Positions 28,887 to 38,160 are shown, counted from the first letter of the stretch. The stretch is DNA of 64,000 bases from Pseudomonas oryzihabitans (GCF_024652905.1 NZ_CP102428.1:446501-510500), one strand, 5' to 3'. Program-made: numbers and translations. The notes: generated by a model from the letters alone, not told the origin.

Positions 28887-28917
28887 AAAAGGCGGCCCTT
28901 CGGGGTCGCTTTTTTTT
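28887..28917 (+). terminator. Rho-independent terminator after rpsA
   Basis: A GCGGCCC/GGGTCGC stem (one G-T wobble) with a TTCG tetraloop is flanked by an A-run and followed by seven or more T residues. It starts 15 bases past the rpsA stop. Confidence 0.92.
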
Positions 28918-29059
28918 GTCTGGAAGAAAGCGGGCAGGGTGGTCACGACCCGTAAAAAGTTGTGGAGGCCAAAGCCGCCAGCTTGACTTTTCAAAAATCG
29001 GCCAGCGTGCTAAAAGTCCTTGAAGGTGATCTAGCCGCTTGATAACGAAGGAAAAATCC

Positions 29060-29347
29060 ATGACCAAGTCGGAGTTGATCGAGCGCATCGTTTCCTATCA
29101 GGGGCAGCTGTCGTCCAGGGACGTCGAGCTGGCGATCAAGACCATGCTGGAGCAGATGGCCCAGGCGCTTTCCACCGGGGACCGTATCGAGATCCGAGGT
29201 TTCGGCAGCTTCTCTCTGCACTATCGGGCTCCGCGTACCGGGCGCAATCCCAAGACTGGCGAGTCGGTCTTGCTGGACGGCAAGTTCGTTCCGCACTTCA
29301 AGCCGGGTAAGGAGTTGAGGGACAGGGTCAACGAGCTGGAGCCATAA
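29060..29347 (+). CDS. ihfB: Integration host factor subunit beta
   Basis: The 95-residue HU/IHF-fold protein has the DNA-bending arm [21 protein letters not shown]. It pairs with IhfA to bend DNA at promoters, including sigma-54 promoters such as those of the flagellar genes in this window. The ATG at 29060 has GAAGGA upstream, and [10 protein letters not shown] is the conserved start. An AT-rich intergenic island follows. In Pseudomonas this gene marks one edge of the O-antigen locus. Confidence 0.97.
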   Translation: MTKSELIERIVSYQGQLSSRDVELAIKTMLEQMAQALSTGDRIEIRGFGSFSLHYRAPRTGRNPKTGESVLLDGKFVPHFKPGKELRDRVNELEP

Positions 29348-29427
29348 AGCCGTCGCTGGTTTCCCGCCTTTTCTTCGTCTCTCGCCAAAGTTTTGATTTT
29401 CCTGTCTTTTTTGCTTTCCTCAAAGCT

Positions 29428-29470
29428 GTCAAAAAAGCGTTATCGATAAGATCTTTATCGTTATTTTGAC
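29428..29470 (+). other. AT-rich imperfect hairpin in the ihfB downstream island
   Basis: GTCAAAA at 29428-29434 pairs with TTTTGAC at 29464-29470; inside, CGATAAGA and TCTTTATCG also pair. It lies within the unusually AT-rich 29348-29591 region. It may end ihfB transcription or be a protein-binding site; the function is unknown. Confidence 0.4.
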
Positions 29471-29591
29471 GTTTACAAAAAAAGTCAAGACGTTTTGATA
29501 TTTTTGTAGACGGGTTCCGATTTTTGTATGAGACTTCCTTCACATAAGGTCTTGGGTGACCTCGTAGTCCACGCCGAGTGAGGAAGTTGTC

Positions 29592-29813
29592 ATGCGCCAC
29601 TATCTTTTCATCTGGATCGGTATCGCCGCCTGCTTCACCAGCATGCACTTCGGCCACCCTTTCCTGGCAGTAGCCGCTCTGGCCGGTAGCTGGATGGTTG
29701 CGCTGTTCCTGCAGCCCGCTCAGCGTGTCGAGAGCTTCTCGCGTCACTATGTCGCCCAGCCGGCCGCGCGCTTCCAGGCCGTTGAAGTCCAGACTTCCGC
29801 CAAGACCTTCTAA
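29592..29813 (+). CDS. Small hypothetical membrane protein
   Basis: This 73-residue protein has two hydrophobic stretches (about residues 3-19 and 25-41) and a soluble tail ending in VQTSAKTF. GAGGAAG lies upstream of the ATG at a good distance, and a terminator follows closely, so it looks like a real monocistronic gene. I do not recognise a family. In other pseudomonads lapA-like or wzz genes lie here, but neither fits this length and sequence clearly. Confidence 0.65.
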   Translation: MRHYLFIWIGIAACFTSMHFGHPFLAVAALAGSWMVALFLQPAQRVESFSRHYVAQPAARFQAVEVQTSAKTF

Positions 29814-29831
29814 GGTTCTTAAGTTTTTTCG

Positions 29832-29863
29832 GCCCGCCGCGCTCAGGTTCGGCGGGCTTTTTT
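29832..29863 (+). terminator. Rho-independent terminator after small membrane protein
   Basis: GCCCGCCG at 29832-29839 pairs with CGGCGGGC at 29850-29857 over a 10-base loop, followed by six T residues. Confidence 0.9.
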
Positions 29864-29952
29864 ATGCCTGCGTTTTGCGTCGCTAGGCCCCTGCGGGGCA
29901 ATGTCTTACCATAAGCGCCCTTTCCTGGCTGACTGCACGGCGCAACACCTTG

Positions 29953-30927
29953 ATGGAACGCAAGATTCTGGTGACAGGGGCGGGGGGCTTCGTTGGCGCG
30001 GCCCTGGTCCGGCAACTACAGGCCAAGGGCTATTCGGTGGTCGCGGCGCAACGTCAGGTGGCAGCTGCCTCCGACGACGGCAAGGTCACTCCGGTGATTC
30101 GCGAGTTGTCCGCCGCTACCGATTGGTCCGCGCCTCTGACAGGGGTGGATACCGTCATCCACCTCGCCGCCCGCGTCCACCAATTGGGCGAGCAGCCCGG
30201 CGCAGCCAGCGAGGCGCGCTACGACGAGGTGAATCGGGCGGCAACTCTCAAGTTGGCCCGGGATGCCCAGGCTGCCGGCGTCCGTCGCTTCATCTTCGTC
30301 AGCAGCATCAAGGTCAATGGTGACTGGACCCTTCCCGGCAAGCCCTTTCGCGCTGACGATCTTCCCGCACCCACCGATGCCTACGCGCGTTCCAAGGCCG
30401 CTGCCGAACAGCAGCTGTTGGCGCTGATGGCCGAGACCGGGCTGGAAGTGGTCATCGTGCGTCCACCGCTGATCTACGGGCTTGGGGTAAAGGCCAATGT
30501 GGCCCGCCTGCTGGACACCCTGGCGCGGGGAGTGCCGCTTCCTTTGGGAGGCATTCGGCACAACAGGCGTAGCCTGCTCGCATTGGAAAATCTGCTCGAC
30601 CTGTTGATCCTGTGCATCGCGGAGCCCAAGGCAGCAGGTGCCATCCTGCTGGTCAGCGACGATGACGATCTTTCCACCGCCGAGTTGCTCGAAGCCCTCG
30701 GTGAAGGCCTGGGCCGGAAACCCCGGCTGATCGCCGTTCCGTCTGCCTGGCTCGAATGGGGCGCCAGATTGCTGGGGCGGAGTGCGGTGGCGCAGCGTCT
30801 CTGTGGGTCGCTGCAGGTCGACATCCAGCCCACCAAGGCCTTGCTGGGCTGGCAGCCCCCGCTGTCGGCACGCGCCGCCTTGCGTGCGCTGGGCGCGCAA
30901 CGGGTCGGTGCGGAGGGCCGGAAATGA
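29953..30927 (+). CDS. NAD-dependent nucleotide-sugar epimerase/dehydratase
   Basis: The 324-residue extended SDR protein has a GAGGFVG Rossmann motif at the N terminus, HLAARVH, and the catalytic SSIKVNG and YARSKAAAE segments. Such proteins next to wbpL often make the N-acetylfucosamine- or quinovosamine-type sugar that WbpL then attaches to undecaprenyl phosphate. It ends in an ATGA overlap with wbpL, so the two are coupled. The exact sugar product (for example UDP-D-FucNAc or QuiNAc) is an inference. It follows the terminator of the small membrane gene and so starts its own unit. Confidence 0.85.
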   Translation: MERKILVTGAGGFVGAALVRQLQAKGYSVVAAQRQVAAASDDGKVTPVIRELSAATDWSAPLTGVDTVIHLAARVHQLGEQPGAASEARYDEVNRAATLKLARDAQAAGVRRFIFVSSIKVNGDWTLPGKPFRADDLPAPTDAYARSKAAAEQQLLALMAETGLEVVIVRPPLIYGLGVKANVARLLDTLARGVPLPLGGIRHNRRSLLALENLLDLLILCIAEPKAAGAILLVSDDDDLSTAELLEALGEGLGRKPRLIAVPSAWLEWGARLLGRSAVAQRLCGSLQVDIQPTKALLGWQPPLSARAALRALGAQRVGAEGRK

Positions 30928-31982
30928 TGCTGCTCCTATTGCTCCTATTGCTCCTGGCCGGCGGCTGCAGCTGGCTAGGCACGGCGGCGCTCCGCCGCTA
31001 TGCCCTGTCCGGTGGCCTGCTGGATGAACCCAATGCCCGCAGTTCGCACCAGGTTCCGACCCCGCGCGGTGGCGGTCTGGCAATCGTCGTGGTGTTCGTG
31101 CTCGGCTGTATCGTCCTGCAGTTGCTGGGACAGCTCGATGCGGCTTCTTCCGGGGTACTGATCGGTGCGGGATTGCTGGTGGCGGTGCTCGGCTTCGTCG
31201 ACGATCATCGGCACGTGGGCGCCGGCTGGCGTCTGCTGGGTCACTTCCTGGCGGCGGTCGCTGTCCTGCTGTGGCTGGGCGGCTATGGCGCGCTTCCTGC
31301 GCAGCTGTCTGCTGTTCTGGGGCTGCCCGGCTGGCTGGTGATGACCCTTGGCGTCCTCTATCTGGTCTGGATGCTGAATCTCTACAACTTCATGGACGGC
31401 ATCGATGGTATCGCCGGCGTCGAGGCGCTCGTCGTCTGTCTGGGCATGGCGCTGATCTATGCCGTGACCGGCCATGGCGCCTTGCTGGGCGCACCGCTGC
31501 TGCTGGCGGCGGCCGTGGGTGGCTTCCTATGCTGGAATTTTCCGCCCGCGCGCATCTTCATGGGCGATGTCGGCAGTGGTTTTCTCGGTCTGATCCTCGG
31601 CATGCTGTCGTTGCAGGCGGCACTGGCCGACCTGGCGCTATTCTGGGCCTGGCTGATCCTGCTCGGCGTCTTCGTGGTGGATGCGACCTGGACCCTGTTG
31701 CGGCGGCTGAGCCGGGGCAAGAAGCCCTACGAAGCCCACCGCACCCACGCCTACCAGTGGGCGTCGCGCCGGCACGGGGCCCATCGCCCGGTGACCCTGG
31801 CGGTGCTCGCCATCAACCTGTTCTGGTTGCTGCCTATCGCTTTGCTGGTGGGGCTGGGGCTTTTAAGTGCCATACTGGGGCTCTTGCTTGCCTATGGGCC
31901 TTTGCTTTGCCTGGCCCTTCGATACCATGCTGGGACCGATGAGGTAGCCATGGCTGCGCAGTCCACCGGATTCAGGGATTAG
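30924..31982 (+). CDS. wbpL: WbpL-like undecaprenyl-phosphate sugar-1-phosphate transferase
   Basis: The 352-residue polytopic enzyme is of the MraY/WecA superfamily (glycosyltransferase family 4) with about ten membrane segments. It has LLDEPNARSSHQVPTPRGGG, the catalytic Asp-rich NLYNFMDGIDGIAG and the FPPARIFMGDVGSGF loop. It starts O-antigen units by moving a sugar phosphate onto undecaprenyl phosphate. The N terminus is a run of leucines. It sits between the epimerase and wbpM, as in P. aeruginosa. Confidence 0.92.
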   Translation: MMLLLLLLLLLAGGCSWLGTAALRRYALSGGLLDEPNARSSHQVPTPRGGGLAIVVVFVLGCIVLQLLGQLDAASSGVLIGAGLLVAVLGFVDDHRHVGAGWRLLGHFLAAVAVLLWLGGYGALPAQLSAVLGLPGWLVMTLGVLYLVWMLNLYNFMDGIDGIAGVEALVVCLGMALIYAVTGHGALLGAPLLLAAAVGGFLCWNFPPARIFMGDVGSGFLGLILGMLSLQAALADLALFWAWLILLGVFVVDATWTLLRRLSRGKKPYEAHRTHAYQWASRRHGAHRPVTLAVLAINLFWLLPIALLVGLGLLSAILGLLLAYGPLLCLALRYHAGTDEVAMAAQSTGFRD

Positions 31983-31992
31983 GGACACTGAC

Positions 31993-33975
31993 ATGTTGCG
32001 TGACCATCTGGTCAAGCTGAACCGGCGTACAAAACGAGTCATTCAGGTCGCGGTCGACCTGTTGCTGATCTGGCTCTCGCTCTGGTTGGCCTTCTATCTG
32101 CGCCTGGGTTCCGTGCAGATGATCGAGCCCTTCAGCGGGCATGCCTGGCTGTTCATCACTGCGCCGGCCATCGCCATTCCCCTGTTCATCCGCTTCGGCA
32201 TGTACCGCGCGGTCATGCGCTACCTAGGCAACGACGCTCTGATCGCCATCGCCAAGGCGGTGACGTTGTCGACGCTGCTGCTATCGGTAGTCATTTACTG
32301 GTATCGCGATCTACCCGAGATCGTCCCGCGTTCGATGATCTTCAACTACTGGATCGTCAGCCTGATCCTGATCGGCGGCCTGCGTCTCGCGCTGCGCCAG
32401 TATTTCCTGGGCGACTGGTATCGCGCTATCACCGTGCCCTTCATCAAGCAGCCGGACGAGTTGCCCCGTGTCGCCATCTACGGCGCCGGCTCGGCGGGCA
32501 ACCAACTGGTCGCGGCGCTGCGCATGGGCCGGGCCATGCGTCCGGTAGCTTTCATCGACGATGACAAGAGCATCGCCAATCGCATCATCGCCGGGCTCAA
32601 GGTCTATACTCCCAAACACATCCAGCAGATGATCGACGAGACGGGCGCCGAGGAGATCCTCTTGGCGATACCGTCCGCTACGCGTGCACGCCGGCGCGAA
32701 GTGCTTGGGCTGCTGGAACCCTATCCGCTGCACGTTAGAACCGTGCCGCGGATCAGCGACCTGGCCTGCGGCAAGGTGCAGGTAGACGATCTCCAGGAGG
32801 TCGACATCGCCGATTTGCTGGGTCGGGATCCCGTTACCCCCCGGCCCGAACTCTTCGCGCGCTGCATCACCGGTCAGGTGGTCATGGTGACCGGGGCAGG
32901 GGGCTCCATCGGCTCCGAGCTGTGCCGGCAGATCATCGGCCAGAAGCCACGCACCCTGATCCTGCTCGACCATGCTGAATTCAATCTCTATAGCATCCAC
33001 CGCGAGCTGGAGGCCTATATCCAGCGCGAAGCCCTACCGGTCACCCTGGTGCCGGTGCTGGGTTCCATCCGCAACGCGCCGCTGCTCCTGCAGGTGATGC
33101 GACACTGGAAGGTCGCCACGCTTTACCACGCGGCCGCCTACAAGCACGTGCCCATGGTCGAGCACAACATCGCCGAGGGTTTCGGCAACAACGTCCTGGG
33201 TACCCTCAATGCCGCCCAGGCGGCCATCCAGGCCGGCGTGACCAGCTTCGTGCTGATCTCCACCGACAAGGCGGTACGGCCTACCAACATCATGGGCAGT
33301 ACCAAGCGCCTGGCCGAGATGATCCTGCAGGCGCTCAGCCGTGAAGCGGCGCCTGTGCTGCATGGTCAGGCCGACGGCATCCACCAGGTCAATCGCACCC
33401 GCTTCACCATGGTGAGATTCGGCAACGTGCTAGGTTCGTCCGGTTCGGTCATCCCGCTGTTCCGGACACAGATCCGCAAGGGCGGGCCGGTCACCGTCAC
33501 CCATCCCAAGATCACGCGCTTCTTCATGACCATCACCGAGGCCGCCCAACTGGTCATCCAGGCGGGCGCCATGGGCGAGGGGGGAGATGTCTTCGTGCTC
33601 GACATGGGCGAGCCGGTACGCATCGTCGAGCTGGCCGAGCAGATGATCAAGCTGTCGGGCCTGAGCGTACGCTCGCCCACCAATCCCCATGGCGATGTCG
33701 CCATCGAGTTCACCGGGCTGCGGCCCGGTGAAAAGCTCTATGAAGAGTTGCTCATCGGTGACGATGTCAGTCCGACCTCCCATCCGAAGATCATGCGCGC
33801 CAGTGAAGATTTCCTGGCCTGGGATGCCTTTCGCACCGCCCTCGTCGAGCTCAATCGCGCGATCGAGGCGGGTGATTACCTTCGCGTCCGGCAGCTGCTG
33901 CGCGACACCGTTGCCGGCTATTCGCCAGAGGGCGACATCGTCGACTGGCTGCACGGTAAGAGATCCATCGAGTGA
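31993..33975 (+). CDS. wbpM: WbpM-like UDP-sugar 4,6-dehydratase
   Basis: The 660-residue protein has an N-terminal membrane part with about four segments, a CoA-binding-like domain (around IYGAGSAGNQ), and a C-terminal short-chain dehydratase domain with TGAGGSIGSELCRQI and ISTDKAVRPTNIMGSTKR. It converts UDP-GlcNAc to the 4-keto-6-deoxy intermediate used for QuiNAc or FucNAc. The length fits WbpM. It lies ten bases after wbpL. The upstream epimerase would use its product. Confidence 0.95.
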   Translation: MLRDHLVKLNRRTKRVIQVAVDLLLIWLSLWLAFYLRLGSVQMIEPFSGHAWLFITAPAIAIPLFIRFGMYRAVMRYLGNDALIAIAKAVTLSTLLLSVVIYWYRDLPEIVPRSMIFNYWIVSLILIGGLRLALRQYFLGDWYRAITVPFIKQPDELPRVAIYGAGSAGNQLVAALRMGRAMRPVAFIDDDKSIANRIIAGLKVYTPKHIQQMIDETGAEEILLAIPSATRARRREVLGLLEPYPLHVRTVPRISDLACGKVQVDDLQEVDIADLLGRDPVTPRPELFARCITGQVVMVTGAGGSIGSELCRQIIGQKPRTLILLDHAEFNLYSIHRELEAYIQREALPVTLVPVLGSIRNAPLLLQVMRHWKVATLYHAAAYKHVPMVEHNIAEGFGNNVLGTLNAAQAAIQAGVTSFVLISTDKAVRPTNIMGSTKRLAEMILQALSREAAPVLHGQADGIHQVNRTRFTMVRFGNVLGSSGSVIPLFRTQIRKGGPVTVTHPKITRFFMTITEAAQLVIQAGAMGEGGDVFVLDMGEPVRIVELAEQMIKLSGLSVRSPTNPHGDVAIEFTGLRPGEKLYEELLIGDDVSPTSHPKIMRASEDFLAWDAFRTALVELNRAIEAGDYLRVRQLLRDTVAGYSPEGDIVDWLHGKRSIE

Positions 33976-34196
33976 TCCCGTCCACGCTTTCCCTCGGCCT
34001 GGATTTGAAGCCGAGCACAGAAGCGGCAGCCTCCCACCGCTAGGCTGAACTTTCTTTTCCTGCCACTGTTTAACTCAGGTCTTTGGGTGCATGGCTGTGG
34101 CTGTGACCCGAGCCAGGGATGGCTGCGCCGTCCTCCGATGTCTCGTCCGCAGCGCCGGGCGCGATGATGTACAAATCGATATAGGCAGGATTCAGG

Positions 34197-35261
34197 ATGA
34201 AGGTACTGGTAACAGGTGGCGCGGGTTTCATTGGTTCCGCCGTGGTACGTTTTCTTATCAACGAAACCCAATGCAAGGTTGCCAACGTCGACAAGCTGAC
34301 GTACGCCGGTAACGTGGACTCCCTGGCCGAAGTCGCCGACTCCGACCGCTACGAGTTCCACCAGGTGGACATCTGCGACTTCGCCGCCCTGCAGCAGGTC
34401 TTCGCGTCCTTCCAGCCCGATGTCGTCATGCACCTGGCTGCCGAGTCCCACGTGGACCGCTCCATCGAGGGCCCTGCCGCCTTCATCCAGACCAACGTGG
34501 TCGGCACCGGTGTCATCCTGGAAGTGACCCGCGCCTACTGGAACGAGTTGGCGCCGGAAGCCAAGGCCGCCTTCCGTTTCCACCACATTTCCACCGACGA
34601 GGTCTACGGCGACCTTCACGGTACCGATGACCTCTTCACCGAGACCACCCCCTATGCGCCGAGCTCGCCCTATTCGGCCAGCAAGGCCGGCAGCGACCAC
34701 CTGGTGCGTGCCTGGGGCCGGACCTACGGTCTGCCGGTGCTGGTGACCAACTGCTCGAACAACTACGGTCCCTATCACTTCCCCGAGAAGCTGATTCCCC
34801 ACGTCATCCTCAATGCCATCCACGGCAAGCCGCTGCCGGTCTATGGCGACGGCTCCCAGGTGCGTGACTGGCTGTTCGTCGAAGACCATGCCCGTGCCCT
34901 TTACACCGTGGTGACCCAGGGCGAGATCGGTGAGACCTACAACATTGGCGGTCACAACGAGAAGCGCAACCTGCAGGTCGTCGAGACCATCTGCGACCTG
35001 CTCGAAGAGCTGGCTCCGCAGAAGCCCGAAGGCGTCGAGCGCTATCGCGACCTGATCACCTTCGTCAAGGACCGTCCCGGTCACGACATGAGATACGCCA
35101 TCGACGCCAGCAAGATCGGTCGCGAACTGGGCTGGACGCCGGAAGAGACCTTCGAGACCGGCATGCGCAAGACCGTAACCTGGTACCTGAACAATCGTGA
35201 GTGGTGGCAGCGGGTACTGTCCGGCGCCTATCGCCTCGAACGTCTCGGCGACGCCGTTTAA
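34197..35261 (+). CDS. rfbB: dTDP-glucose 4,6-dehydratase
   Basis: The 354-residue extended SDR enzyme is the second step of dTDP-L-rhamnose synthesis. It has [11 protein letters not shown] near the N terminus, [20 protein letters not shown] (with the catalytic Asp-Glu), and [10 protein letters not shown] with the catalytic Tyr and Lys. It is the first of four rml genes in the order BACD. A 221-base spacer separates it from wbpM and probably carries a promoter; a TATAGG-like hexamer lies about 20 bases upstream of the start. Confidence 0.96.
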   Translation: MKVLVTGGAGFIGSAVVRFLINETQCKVANVDKLTYAGNVDSLAEVADSDRYEFHQVDICDFAALQQVFASFQPDVVMHLAAESHVDRSIEGPAAFIQTNVVGTGVILEVTRAYWNELAPEAKAAFRFHHISTDEVYGDLHGTDDLFTETTPYAPSSPYSASKAGSDHLVRAWGRTYGLPVLVTNCSNNYGPYHFPEKLIPHVILNAIHGKPLPVYGDGSQVRDWLFVEDHARALYTVVTQGEIGETYNIGGHNEKRNLQVVETICDLLEELAPQKPEGVERYRDLITFVKDRPGHDMRYAIDASKIGRELGWTPEETFETGMRKTVTWYLNNREWWQRVLSGAYRLERLGDAV

Positions 35262-35333
35262 CGATCCTATCGCGGACACGCCTGCAGGCGTGTCCGACCG
35301 ACAGCAACAGTCAATTTTCAGAGGACGATTGCC

Positions 35334-36215
35334 ATGAGCAAATACAAGGGAATTCTGCTGGCCGGTGGCTCCGGTACCCGTTTGCACCCCATTACCCTGG
35401 GCGTGTCCAAACAGTCGCTGCCGATCTACGACAAGCCCATGATCTACTATCCGCTGTCCGTGCTGATGCTGGCCGGTATTCAGGAAGTCCTGATCATCTC
35501 GACGCCGGCCGACCTGCCCGGCTTCCAGCGCATGCTCGGTGACGGCAGCCACTTCGGCATGCAGCTGAGCTATGCCGAGCAGCCCAGTCCGGACGGGCTG
35601 GCTCAGGCCTTCATCATCGGTCGCGAATTCGTCGGCGATGACAACGTCTGTCTGGTCCTGGGCGACAACATCTTCTACGGTCAGCGCTTCAGCGAGACGC
35701 TGCTCAAGGCGGCGAGCGTGGAGAAGGGCGCCACCGTCTTCGGCTACTACGTGGCCGACCCCGAGCGCTTCGGTGTGGTCGAGTTCGACGAGCAGGGCAA
35801 GGCCCTGAGCATCGAAGAGAAGCCCAAGAAGCCGAAATCCAACTACGCCGTCACCGGTCTGTATTTCTACGACAACGACGTGCTGGACATCGCTGCCAAC
35901 ATCAAGCCGTCGCCCCGCGGCGAGCTGGAAATCACCGACGTCAACAACGAGTACCTGCGCCGTGGCTCGCTGAACGTTTCCCTGCTGGGTCGTGGTTTCG
36001 CCTGGCTGGATACCGGTACCCACGATGCCCTGCTGGAAGCCGGCCATTTCGTCCAGACCATCGAGAAACGCCAGGGCCTGAAGGTCGCCTGCCTCGAAGA
36101 GATCGCCTTCCAGAAAGGCTGGATCACCTGCGAGCAGATGGCATTGCAGGCCGAAGCCCTCAGCAAGACCGGCTACGGCCAGTACCTGGCCCGTTTGTGC
36201 AAGGAGCAGGACTGA
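35334..36215 (+). CDS. rfbA: Glucose-1-phosphate thymidylyltransferase
   Basis: The 293-residue enzyme makes dTDP-glucose from dTTP and glucose 1-phosphate. It has the nucleotide-binding [26 protein letters not shown], and VLGDNIFYG motifs. GAGGAC precedes the ATG. The stop overlaps the rfbC start as TGATG, which suggests translational coupling. dTDP-rhamnose usually inhibits this enzyme allosterically. Confidence 0.97.
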   Translation: MSKYKGILLAGGSGTRLHPITLGVSKQSLPIYDKPMIYYPLSVLMLAGIQEVLIISTPADLPGFQRMLGDGSHFGMQLSYAEQPSPDGLAQAFIIGREFVGDDNVCLVLGDNIFYGQRFSETLLKAASVEKGATVFGYYVADPERFGVVEFDEQGKALSIEEKPKKPKSNYAVTGLYFYDNDVLDIAANIKPSPRGELEITDVNNEYLRRGSLNVSLLGRGFAWLDTGTHDALLEAGHFVQTIEKRQGLKVACLEEIAFQKGWITCEQMALQAEALSKTGYGQYLARLCKEQD

Positions 36216-36751
36216 TGCAGGTCTTCGATACCGCGATCCCGGACGTCAAGCTAATCGAACCCAAGGTCTTCGGTGACGACCGCGGCTTCTTCCTGGAGTC
36301 CTTCCAGGCGGAGCGCTATGCCCAGCAGGCGGGGATCACCCTGGCCTTCGTCCAGGACAACCACTCACGTTCCGCCCGCAATGTGCTGCGCGGTCTGCAT
36401 TTCCAGCGCAGCAAGCCGCAAGGCAAGCTGGTGCGCGTCGTGCGCGGCGAGGTGCTGGACGTGGCCGTCGACATCCGTCGCGGTTCGCCTACCTTCGGCA
36501 ACGTGGTCGCCGAGATCCTCTCGGAAGACAACAAGCGCCAGCTCTGGATACCGCCGGGCCTCGCCCACGGCTTCGTGGTGCTGTCGGAAACCGCTGATTT
36601 TGAATACAAGTGCACAGATTATTACGATCCCTCTGATGAAGGGTCTTTGATCTGGAATGATCCGGATCTGAATATCGACTGGCGGGTAACGGATCCCATC
36701 CTGTCCGCCAAAGATGCACAAGGTCTTCGATTGGCGGAGCTGTATAGATGA
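36215..36751 (+). CDS. rfbC: dTDP-4-dehydrorhamnose 3,5-epimerase
   Basis: The 178-residue cupin-type epimerase has DNHSRSARNVLRGLHFQ, with the catalytic His in LRGLHFQ, and PPGLAHGFVVLS. It performs the third step of the rhamnose pathway. The ATG at 36215 overlaps the rfbA stop; the stop overlaps the rfbD start by ATGA. The 3' third (about 36590-36750) is lower in GC than the rest. Confidence 0.96.
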   Translation: MQVFDTAIPDVKLIEPKVFGDDRGFFLESFQAERYAQQAGITLAFVQDNHSRSARNVLRGLHFQRSKPQGKLVRVVRGEVLDVAVDIRRGSPTFGNVVAEILSEDNKRQLWIPPGLAHGFVVLSETADFEYKCTDYYDPSDEGSLIWNDPDLNIDWRVTDPILSAKDAQGLRLAELYR

Positions 36752-37662
36752 AGATACTGGTTACCGGCGCGAACGGTCAGGTCGGACGTTGTCTGACCGA
36801 TCGGCTTCAGCGTTCAGAACTGGCATGGGAGGCCCATGGACGTGCCACTCTGGATATCGCTGACGAAGGCTCGGTAACCAGCCATCTCGAGCGATTCGCG
36901 CCGGACGTCGTGATCAATGCGGCCGCCTACACGGCGGTCGACAAGGCCGAGCAGGAGCCGGAGATCGCCGCCCGTGGCAATATCGAAGGTCCCGCAGTTC
37001 TGGCCCAGGCCTGCGGCGCTGCCGGTATCGCGCTGCTGCATCTGTCCACCGACTATGTCTTCGACGGTACGGCGACCGAGCCCTACCAGGTCGAGGATCC
37101 GGTCAGCCCCTCCGGGGTCTACGGCATGACCAAGCTGGAAGGGGAGAATCGGGTGTTCTCCGCTTGCCCGCGCTCGGTGGTGCTGAGAACAGCCTGGGTA
37201 TTCAGCGAACACTGCAACAACTTTCTCAAGACCATGCTGCGGCTTGCCGCCGATCGCGACGAATTGCGCGTGGTCAGCGATCAGGTGGGTTGCCCGACCT
37301 ATGCTGGCCATATCGCCGACGCCCTGTTGCAGATCGCCGTCCAGGCTCAGGCTCAGCCCGAGCAGGTGGCCTACGGGCTCTATCACTTCGGTGGCGACAG
37401 CGGCCTGAGCTGGTGCGACTTCGCGCGCTACATCGTCGATGCCGGCCAGGAGCTGGGCATGCTGGAGCGCGCGCCGCTGATCACTGGCATCGCCACCTCC
37501 GAGTTTCCCACCCTGGCCAAGCGCCCAGCCTATTCCATGCTGGATTCCAGCGCCCTGGAGCAGCATTTCGCTATCCCGCCCAGCGACTGGCGCCAGGGTG
37601 TGCGCCAGACCCTGCTGGCGCTCAGGACCGAGCGCGCCCAGGCAGGGTCGCTGGTGAGTTGA
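36748..37662 (+). CDS. rfbD: dTDP-4-dehydrorhamnose reductase
   Basis: The 304-residue SDR-type reductase makes dTDP-L-rhamnose, the donor for O-antigen, core or rhamnolipid rhamnose. It has GANGQVGR, NAAAYTAVDKAE, LSTDYVFDG and YGMTKLEGE. It closes the rml group, with ATGA overlap from rfbC. A 59-base gap leads to the ComEA-like gene. Confidence 0.96.
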   Translation: MKILVTGANGQVGRCLTDRLQRSELAWEAHGRATLDIADEGSVTSHLERFAPDVVINAAAYTAVDKAEQEPEIAARGNIEGPAVLAQACGAAGIALLHLSTDYVFDGTATEPYQVEDPVSPSGVYGMTKLEGENRVFSACPRSVVLRTAWVFSEHCNNFLKTMLRLAADRDELRVVSDQVGCPTYAGHIADALLQIAVQAQAQPEQVAYGLYHFGGDSGLSWCDFARYIVDAGQELGMLERAPLITGIATSEFPTLAKRPAYSMLDSSALEQHFAIPPSDWRQGVRQTLLALRTERAQAGSLVS

Positions 37663-37721
37663 CCGCCTGATCCTTTGCGTTAAGCTCCTCGAATCAAACA
37701 GCGGAACAAGGAGGTTCCTCT

Positions 37722-38015
37722 ATGAGATTCATCTGGATAGTGACGTTGCTGGCCCTGCTCAGTCCCTGGGCGGGTGCTTGCGAGCCCAGCGCGATTGCCG
37801 CGACCAAATCTGCCGATCCGGCGCCGCTGAACATCAATGTCGCCGACGCCACCGCGCTGCAACGGCTGCGGGGTATCGGGGCGGTCAAGGCACAGGCCAT
37901 CGTCGACCATCGCCAAGCCCATGGCGCCTTTGCCTCCGTGGACGAGCTGCTCGAGGTCAAGGGTATCGGCAAGGCCCTGCTGCAGCGCAACCGTGAACTC
38001 CTCAGCGTCGACTGA
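37722..38015 (+). CDS. ComEA-like helix-hairpin-helix protein
   Basis: This 97-residue protein has a signal peptide (cleavage near Ala19) and a single ComEA-type domain with two helix-hairpin-helix motifs, seen as LRGIGAVKAQAIV and VKGIGKALLQ. It begins LNINVADATALQ, the family start. Such proteins bind DNA in the periplasm during uptake, though in Pseudomonas the function is not established. A similar gene adjoins wbpM in P. aeruginosa. An AAGGAGG site precedes the ATG. Confidence 0.92.
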   Translation: MRFIWIVTLLALLSPWAGACEPSAIAATKSADPAPLNINVADATALQRLRGIGAVKAQAIVDHRQAHGAFASVDELLEVKGIGKALLQRNRELLSVD

Positions 38016-38086
38016 TTTTCGGCAAACTTTAACCGTCTCTCGGCATCTTTTTACCAAGCCATTGTTTTAGCTGAATTTTTAGGATC

Positions 38087-38102
38087 TGGCACAGGCATTG
38101 CT
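38087..38102 (+). promoter_or_regulatory. Sigma-54 promoter for fliE
   Basis: TGGCACAGGCATTGCT matches the -24/-12 consensus with GG and GC separated by ten bases. It lies about 60 bases before the fliE start. In P. aeruginosa this operon depends on RpoN with FleQ/FleR activators. Confidence 0.88.
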
Positions 38103-38160
38103 CTATCTCTGACACGAGTGGGTACGGCGTCAATTTCCCGTGCCAGAGGAGCAGAGCAAA

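Noticed and set aside
26926-29088. 720-codon minus-strand open frame opposite rpsA
   Set aside because: Antisense shadow of the repeated S1 domains; its apparent repeats mirror those of rpsA.
29679-29695. ops/JUMPstart-like CCGGTAG in front of the O-antigen genes
   Set aside because: It matches only part of GGCGGTAG and lies inside the small membrane-protein gene.
33918-36047. 709-codon minus-strand open frame opposite rfbB and rfbA
   Set aside because: Antisense shadow of well-identified genes with no ribosome site or motif.
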